A stretch of 9,500 bases of DNA from JBBSIN01 sp038232055 (GTDB lineage: Bacteria; Actinomycetota; Actinomycetes; JADGOV01), in NCBI GenBank assembly GCA_038232055.1, contig JBBSIN010000071.1, positions 1 to 9,500 of the forward strand, read 5' to 3'. Below the pieces are notes generated by a model, which was not told the DNA's origin, searched no databases, and worked only from the letters and a program-made list of their open reading frames with translations. Position numbers and translations under genes: made by a program. Below, piece by piece: positions 5,892 through 9,500 of this stretch (positions within the stretch are counted from its first letter, which is position 1; each line of letters opens with the position of its first letter).

Positions 5892-6682
5892 CCCGGCTCG
5901 GTGCGGCGGGCGAGGGTTACGTGGCGCCCTCCCTCGGGGCCTTCCTGTTCGACCCGTGGGTGCATTGGACGTCGTTCGGTCACGAGTTCTACATCAACAA
6001 GGTCATCGGGCTGCTGTTCTTCGGCTGCCTCGCCGTCGGCGCGTTCTTCCTGCTCGCCTTCCGCAACCCGAAGGTCGTACCCGGTCCGCTGCAGAACGTC
6101 GCCGAGTCGTTCTACGACTTCATCCGCAACGGCATCGGTCGCGACGTAATCGGTCCCGAGGGCGTGAAGTACGCGCCGTACCTCACGATCCTGTTCTTCT
6201 TCGTCCTGATCATGAACCTGTACGGCATTCTGCCAGTTGCCCAGGTTCCGGTGACCTCGCGAATCGCCTTCCCGGCGTTCCTCGCCGCCATGTCGTGGGT
6301 GATCTTCAACTACGTCGGGATCCGGCGCAAGGGTCTCGGCCCGTACTTCAAAGAGATCGCCTTCCCGCCCGGCGTGCCGAAGGCGGTCTACGTCCTGCTG
6401 ACGCCGATCGAGCTGGTATCCACGCTGCTCGTTCGCCCGTTCTCGCTCGCTGTCCGGCTCTTCGCGAACATGTTCGCCGGCCACATCCTGCTGCTCGTCT
6501 TCGCCACCGCGACGGTGTACCTGCTCAACGCGCCAAACTTCTCGAAGATCTTCGCGCTGGTCTCGTTCCCGATGGCGGTGATCCTCACAGGCTTCGAGTT
6601 GCTCGTCGAGGTACTCCAGGCGTACATCTTCACGATCCTCACGGCCGTCTACATCTCCGGCGCTCTCGCCGAAGAGCACTAG
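5885..6682 (+). CDS. atpB: F1Fo ATP synthase subunit a
   Basis: Subunit a forms the two proton half-channels against the c-ring in the membrane. The 265-residue product has five or six hydrophobic segments. The essential stator arginine is Arg191 in PFSLAVRLFANMFAGH, and the last helix carries LQAYIFTILTAVYIS with the conserved Gln, ending in EEH as in other a subunits. The polar pair known as Glu219/His245 in Escherichia coli appears swapped here, with His in FAGH and Glu in GFELLVE. The start is uncertain: GTG 5885 lies 16 bases after the atpZ stop but has a weak Shine-Dalgarno sequence, while GTG 5921 (253 residues) is preceded by GCGAGGG at a short spacing and begins just before the conserved SLGAFLFDPW segment. 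Frames upstream of 5885 lack a usable start in this phase. Confidence 0.92.
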   Translation: MLTRLGAAGEGYVAPSLGAFLFDPWVHWTSFGHEFYINKVIGLLFFGCLAVGAFFLLAFRNPKVVPGPLQNVAESFYDFIRNGIGRDVIGPEGVKYAPYLTILFFFVLIMNLYGILPVAQVPVTSRIAFPAFLAAMSWVIFNYVGIRRKGLGPYFKEIAFPPGVPKAVYVLLTPIELVSTLLVRPFSLAVRLFANMFAGHILLLVFATATVYLLNAPNFSKIFALVSFPMAVILTGFELLVEVLQAYIFTILTAVYISGALAEEH

Positions 6683-6694
6683 CCCAGCAAGCCC

Positions 6695-6708
6695 GCCCCG
6701 ACCGGGGC
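6695..6708 (+). other. Intercistronic hairpin between atpB and atpE
   Basis: GCCCC (6695-6699) and GGGGC (6704-6708) form a perfect 5-bp stem around GACC in the 57-base gap. It ends 14 bases before the atpE Shine-Dalgarno sequence and has no T tract, so it is more likely a processing or stability element than a terminator. Confidence 0.4.
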
Positions 6709-6722
6709 AGCTACCTCGTTCC

Positions 6723-6730
6723 AGGGAGGA
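6723..6730 (+). promoter_or_regulatory. Strong ribosome binding site of atpE
   Basis: AGGGAGGA lies 9 bases before ATG 6740 and 12 before the adjacent ATG 6743, favouring the first. It is among the best Shine-Dalgarno matches in the window, in keeping with the multi-copy need for subunit c. Confidence 0.75.
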
Positions 6731-6739
6731 ACTCGCACC

Positions 6740-6970
6740 ATGATGGTTCTCGCCGCTCCCGTCTCGGGCAGCCTCGGCTCGATCGGTTACGGTCTCGCGG
6801 CCATCGGCCCCGGCATCGGCATTGGCCTCATCTTCGCCGCGTACGTCTCCGGAGTCGCCCGCCAGCCGGAGTCCCGTGGCACGCTGCAGCCCATCGCGCT
6901 GCTCGGCTTCGCCCTCGCCGAGGCGCTCGCGCTCTTCGGCCTCGTCATGCCGTTCGTCTTCGGCAAGTAG
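6740..6970 (+). CDS. atpE: F1Fo ATP synthase subunit c
   Basis: Subunit c is a 76-residue membrane hairpin that oligomerises into the rotating ring. Helix 1 carries the packing motif GPGIGIG (23-29), the polar loop is ARQPE (40-44), and helix 2 carries the ion-binding carboxylate Glu61 in FALAEALALFG. Residue 62 is Ala rather than Ser or Thr, and there is no Gln in helix 1 opposite Glu61, so the sodium-binding signature is absent and proton coupling is expected. Two ATG codons stand in tandem; the Shine-Dalgarno spacing favours the first. Relative to M. tuberculosis the residues at 28, 63, 64 and 66 differ (Ile, Leu, Ala, Phe). The strong Shine-Dalgarno and upstream hairpin may raise expression to match ring stoichiometry (inference). 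Confidence 0.96.
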   Translation: MMVLAAPVSGSLGSIGYGLAAIGPGIGIGLIFAAYVSGVARQPESRGTLQPIALLGFALAEALALFGLVMPFVFGK

Positions 6971-6979
6971 GACAGTTTC

Positions 6980-7540
6980 GTGTTCCTCCTGGCGGCCGAA
7001 GAGACCAACCCGCTGATTCCCCAGCTGGGTGAGCTGGTCATCGGGTTCCTTGCGTTCGCGATCCTCGTGGGCATCCTCATGCGCCTGGCCTTTCCGCGCA
7101 TCGAGCAGCTCTACGCCGAGCGACACGACAAGATCGAGGGGGGGATCGAACGCGCCGAGCAGGCGCAGGCCGAGGCGCAGCGCACGCTGGAGGAGTACCG
7201 CACCCAGCTCGCCGAAGCCCGCCACGAGTCCAACCGCATCCGGGAGGATGCGCACGTCCAGGCTCGTCAGATCGAGCAGGAGTCGCGAGGCCGGGCGCAG
7301 GAGGAGTACCAACGCATCGTGGCTCGCGGCGAGGAGCAGCTCAGCGCTGAGCGCCAGCAGATCGTCACGACCCTCCGCGGCGAGATCGGCCGGCTCGCTG
7401 TCGACCTCTCCGAACGGATCGTCGGCGAGTCGCTCACCGACGAGGACCTCCAGCGTCGGGTCGTTGACCGGTTCCTCGACAGCATCGATCCCGACGTGGT
7501 AGCCGCGGGGCCCGACGGCGGTGCGGAGCCGCGCCGGTGA
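6980..7540 (+). CDS. atpF: F1Fo ATP synthase subunit b
   Basis: Subunit b forms the peripheral stalk that links subunit a to the F1 head through delta. The 186-residue protein has a single N-terminal transmembrane segment (about 16-38, LGELVIGFLAFAILVGILM) followed by a long charged helix (about 45-145) rich in Glu, Arg, Gln and Ala, such as RAEQAQAEAQRTLEEYRTQL, as expected for the coiled-coil stalk. The conserved C-terminal patch GRLAVDLSERIVGESLTDE matches the delta-binding region of b subunits. The start is GTG 6980, nine bases after the atpE stop; the TAGGAC spanning that stop supplies a weak Shine-Dalgarno sequence. It overlaps atpH by one base (TGATG). Only one b gene is seen, so the stalk is probably a b homodimer. 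Confidence 0.93.
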   Translation: MFLLAAEETNPLIPQLGELVIGFLAFAILVGILMRLAFPRIEQLYAERHDKIEGGIERAEQAQAEAQRTLEEYRTQLAEARHESNRIREDAHVQARQIEQESRGRAQEEYQRIVARGEEQLSAERQQIVTTLRGEIGRLAVDLSERIVGESLTDEDLQRRVVDRFLDSIDPDVVAAGPDGGAEPRR

Positions 7541-8364
7541 TGCAGGGGATCAGCCGGGAGTCGGCGACCGCCGCGGAGGAGCGGCTGGAAGCGGTGCTCT
7601 CCGAGCTTCGCGACGCCGACAACCGGATCGGGCTGTCCGATGGCCTTTTCGCCGCCACCGACCTGCTTGACCGGGCGCTTCCGTTGCGTCGTGCGCTGGC
7701 CGACGCATCGGCGCCGGCCGACGCGAAGGTGGCGCTGCTCGACACCGTGCTCGGTCAGCAGCTGGCGGGGCCGGTTCGCGACCTGCTGGAGTTCCTCGTC
7801 CGGCTGCGGTGGGCCCGCCCCGGCGACCTCGCCGACACCATGGAGATCTCCGCGGCGTCGGCGGCCTTCGCCGCCGCCGAGGCGGCTGGCGCGATCGACG
7901 AGGTCGAGGACCAGTTGTTCCGGTTCGGTCGCATCGTCGACCGGGAGCCGGAGCTGCGAGCCGCGCTGGCCGGCGGGACGCTGCCGGCCGAGCAGCGGCA
8001 GGCGCTCGTCGACTCGCTGCTGACCGGCCGCGTGCACTGGGTGACCAAGGGGCTGCTCGAGCGCATCGTCGCCTCGCCCCGCGGGCGTAGTCTGGACCGT
8101 GCGCTCGAGGAGTACGCCAGGCTGGCAGCGCAACGACGCGACCGGATCGTGGCCACAGTCCACCTGGCGGTGCCGATGACGCCGGAACAGACCGACCGAA
8201 TGTCGCGCGTGCTCGCCCGCATCTACGGTCGCGAGGTCGTCCTCCAGGTGCAGATCGACCCGGACGTCATGGGTGGGGTGGCCGTCCGCGTCGGCGACGA
8301 GCTGATCGACGGCACGGTCGGCTCGCAGCTCGAGACGGCAGCCCGCGGGCTGACCGGCCGGTAG
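7540..8364 (+). CDS. atpH: F1Fo ATP synthase subunit delta
   Basis: Delta (OSCP) caps the F1 head and joins it to subunit b. The product is 274 residues, longer than the roughly 180 of E. coli delta but normal for actinobacteria. The first half is an Ala- and Arg-rich helical domain (RALPLRRALADASAPADAKVALL resembles the OSCP N-terminal pattern). The C-terminal signature DPDVMGGVAVRVGDELIDGTV (residues about 241-261) is diagnostic. It is not fused to a second b-type subunit, unlike the b-delta fusion of mycobacteria. ATG 7540 overlaps the atpF stop by one base; an in-frame GTG one codon upstream (7537) is an alternative. The 3' end contains two adjacent perfect palindromes. Confidence 0.93.
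   Translation: MQGISRESATAAEERLEAVLSELRDADNRIGLSDGLFAATDLLDRALPLRRALADASAPADAKVALLDTVLGQQLAGPVRDLLEFLVRLRWARPGDLADTMEISAASAAFAAAEAAGAIDEVEDQLFRFGRIVDREPELRAALAGGTLPAEQRQALVDSLLTGRVHWVTKGLLERIVASPRGRSLDRALEEYARLAAQRRDRIVATVHLAVPMTPEQTDRMSRVLARIYGREVVLQVQIDPDVMGGVAVRVGDELIDGTVGSQLETAARGLTGR
8339..8362 (+). repeat. Two adjacent perfect palindromes at the end of atpH
   Basis: CAGCCCGCGGGCTG (8339-8352) and ACCGGCCGGT (8353-8362) are each self-complementary and directly abut, ending on the first base of the atpH stop codon. They may be incidental in GC-rich coding DNA; no T tract follows. Confidence 0.35.
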
Positions 8365-8410
8365 GCAGGCGCCGGAAAGCCCTGGAAGCACCCGCAACAG
8401 CAAACGTCCG

Positions 8411-8415
8411 AGGAG
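8411..8415 (+). promoter_or_regulatory. Ribosome binding site of atpA
   Basis: AGGAG lies 8 bases before ATG 8424 and fixes the atpA start. The 59-base gap after atpH otherwise shows no promoter-like hexamers. Confidence 0.7.
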
Positions 8416-8423
8416 ACGAGAAG

Positions 8424-9500
8424 ATGACGGAACTCACGATCCGGCCGGAGGAGATCCGCGACGCACTCGAGCGTTTCGTGTCGTCGTACCAGGCGGAGAC
8501 CACCCGCGAAGAGGTGGGCCAGGTCACCGAGACCGGTGACGGCATCGCGCGCGTCGAGGGCCTGCCCTCCGCGATGACCAACGAGCTGCTGGAGTTCGAG
8601 GGCGGCGTCCTCGGCATCGCTCTCAACCTCGACGCCCGCGAGATCGGCGCGGTCCTCCTCGGCGACTCCCAGCACATCGAGGAGGGTCAGGAGGTCCGCC
8701 GTACCGGCGACATCCTCTCCGTGCCGGTCGGTGACGCCTTCCTCGGCCGCGTGGTCGACCCGCTCGGCCGCCCGCTCGACGGCAAGGGCGACATCCAGTC
8801 CAGCGAGCGCCGGATCCTCGAGCTGCAGGCGCCCACCGTCGTCCAGCGGCAGCCGGTCACCGAGCCGCTGCAGACCGGTATCAAGGCCATCGACGGCATG
8901 ATCCCGATCGGTCGCGGACAGCGCGAGCTCATCATCGGCGACCGGCAGACCGGCAAGAGCGCGGTCGCCGTCGACACGATCATCAACCAGAAAGAGAACT
9001 GGGCGACCGGCGACCCCAAGCAGCAAGTCAAGTGCATCTACGTCGCGATCGGCCAGAAGGCCTCGACGGTGCGCGCCCTGCAGGGCGCCCTCGAGGACAA
9101 CGGCGCGATGGAGTTCACCACCATCGTCTCCGCCCCCGCGTCGTTCCCCGCCGCCCTCAAGTACCTCGCCCCGTACGCCGGCTCGGCCATCGGCCAGCAC
9201 TGGATGTACAACGGTGAGCACGTGCTCATCGTCTTCGACGACCTGTCCAAGCAGGCCGAGGCCTACCGCAACATCTCCCTCCTGCTCCGCCGCCCCGCCG
9301 GGCGCGAGGCCTACCCCGGTGACGTGTTCTACCTGCACTCCCGGCTGCTGGAGCGCTGCGCGAAGCTCTCCGACGAGCTCGGCGCCGGCTCGATGACCGG
9401 ACTGCCGATCATCGAGACCAAGGGCAACGACGTGTCGGCGTACATCCCGACCAACGTCATCTCGATCACCGACGGCCAGATCTTCCTCGAGACCGACCTG
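8424..9500 (+). CDS. atpA: F1Fo ATP synthase subunit alpha (3' truncated by window)
   Basis: Alpha alternates with beta in the F1 hexamer and carries the non-catalytic nucleotide sites. The first 359 codons of about 510-550 are present; the gene runs off the window in frame. The N-terminus MTELTIRPEEIRDALERFV is the delta-binding helix, followed by the beta-barrel domain (GDGIARVEGL). The nucleotide-binding domain has a Walker A motif GDRQTGKS (172-179; Lys178) and Walker B VLIVFDD (Asp272-Asp273). The P-loop ends in Ser where Thr is more usual in alpha; both coordinate Mg. The segment NDVSAYIPTNVISITDGQIF close to the window end is strongly conserved. The arginine finger lies beyond the edge. 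The genes for gamma, beta and epsilon are expected next. Confidence 0.96.
   Translation, partial: MTELTIRPEEIRDALERFVSSYQAETTREEVGQVTETGDGIARVEGLPSAMTNELLEFEGGVLGIALNLDAREIGAVLLGDSQHIEEGQEVRRTGDILSVPVGDAFLGRVVDPLGRPLDGKGDIQSSERRILELQAPTVVQRQPVTEPLQTGIKAIDGMIPIGRGQRELIIGDRQTGKSAVAVDTIINQKENWATGDPKQQVKCIYVAIGQKASTVRALQGALEDNGAMEFTTIVSAPASFPAALKYLAPYAGSAIGQHWMYNGEHVLIVFDDLSKQAEAYRNISLLLRRPAGREAYPGDVFYLHSRLLERCAKLSDELGAGSMTGLPIIETKGNDVSAYIPTNVISITDGQIFLETDL

Noticed and set aside
4034..7312. Very long open frame (1092 codons) on the minus strand antisense to wecA through atpF
   Set aside because: It lies opposite six well-identified genes and its translation is low-complexity, dominated by Arg, Asp, Glu, Gly and His, with no recognisable domain. 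Stop codons are rare on that frame because the sense codons end in G or C.
8223..9338. 371-codon minus-strand open frame antisense to atpA
   Set aside because: Same reason: it mirrors the conserved atpA coding strand and shows no domain.
1..9500. A novel defence, mobile or biosynthetic system hidden in the window
   Set aside because: Every interval longer than about 140 bases is occupied by a recognisable housekeeping gene on one strand; no transposase, integrase, repeat array, tRNA or composition shift is seen beyond the first 120 bases.

Overview
The window comes from a high-GC Gram-positive bacterium (Actinomycetota). The evidence is pervasive G/C in third codon positions, frequent GTG starts, and a gene order I know from actinobacteria: release factor and modification genes, then a lipid-linked sugar transferase, then the ATP synthase operon. 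I cannot name a genus. The proton-channel subunits are clearly not of the mycobacterial type. All eleven genes lie on the plus strand. The long minus-strand open frames are shadows caused by base composition.

Layout. Positions 1-136 are a non-coding leader with extreme base skew (G-rich, then T/C-rich, then C-rich). Positions 137-2729 hold three overlapping genes: prfA (release factor RF1), prmC (which methylates the RF1 GGQ glutamine) and a TsaC/Sua5-type gene (first step of tRNA t6A37 synthesis), joined by ATGA and TGATG overlaps. After a 60-base gap with its own strong Shine-Dalgarno sequence and a possible -10 box comes glyA (serine hydroxymethyltransferase, 2790-4055). It is followed by a wecA/rfe-like polyprenyl-phosphate sugar-1-phosphate transferase (4079-5194). 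Two small membrane proteins follow, an ATP synthase subunit I-like protein (5199-5618) and an AtpZ/AtpI-family protein (5656-5868). The F1Fo ATP synthase genes atpB (a), atpE (c), atpF (b), atpH (delta) and atpA (alpha, cut by the window end) complete the window.

How the genes work together. The first three genes serve translation: stop-codon recognition, maturation of the factor that does it, and tRNA modification for ANN codons. glyA supplies one-carbon units and glycine. The wecA-like enzyme starts cell-envelope polymer assembly on a polyprenyl carrier. The remainder encodes the proton channel, the stator and the first catalytic-head subunit of the ATP synthase, and the missing gamma, beta and epsilon genes should follow downstream.

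I found no mobile element, CRISPR array, RNA gene or novel multi-gene system. This is a conserved housekeeping block. The points worth a second look are regulatory or structural: a perfect 10-bp long-range inverted repeat in the prfA leader, an extended -10 promoter placed for leaderless transcription of the AtpZ-family gene, hairpins at the tsaC end, at the glyA stop codon and between atpB and atpE, an 8-codon mini-ORF at the atpB start, and c-subunit residues that differ from the mycobacterial bedaquiline site.
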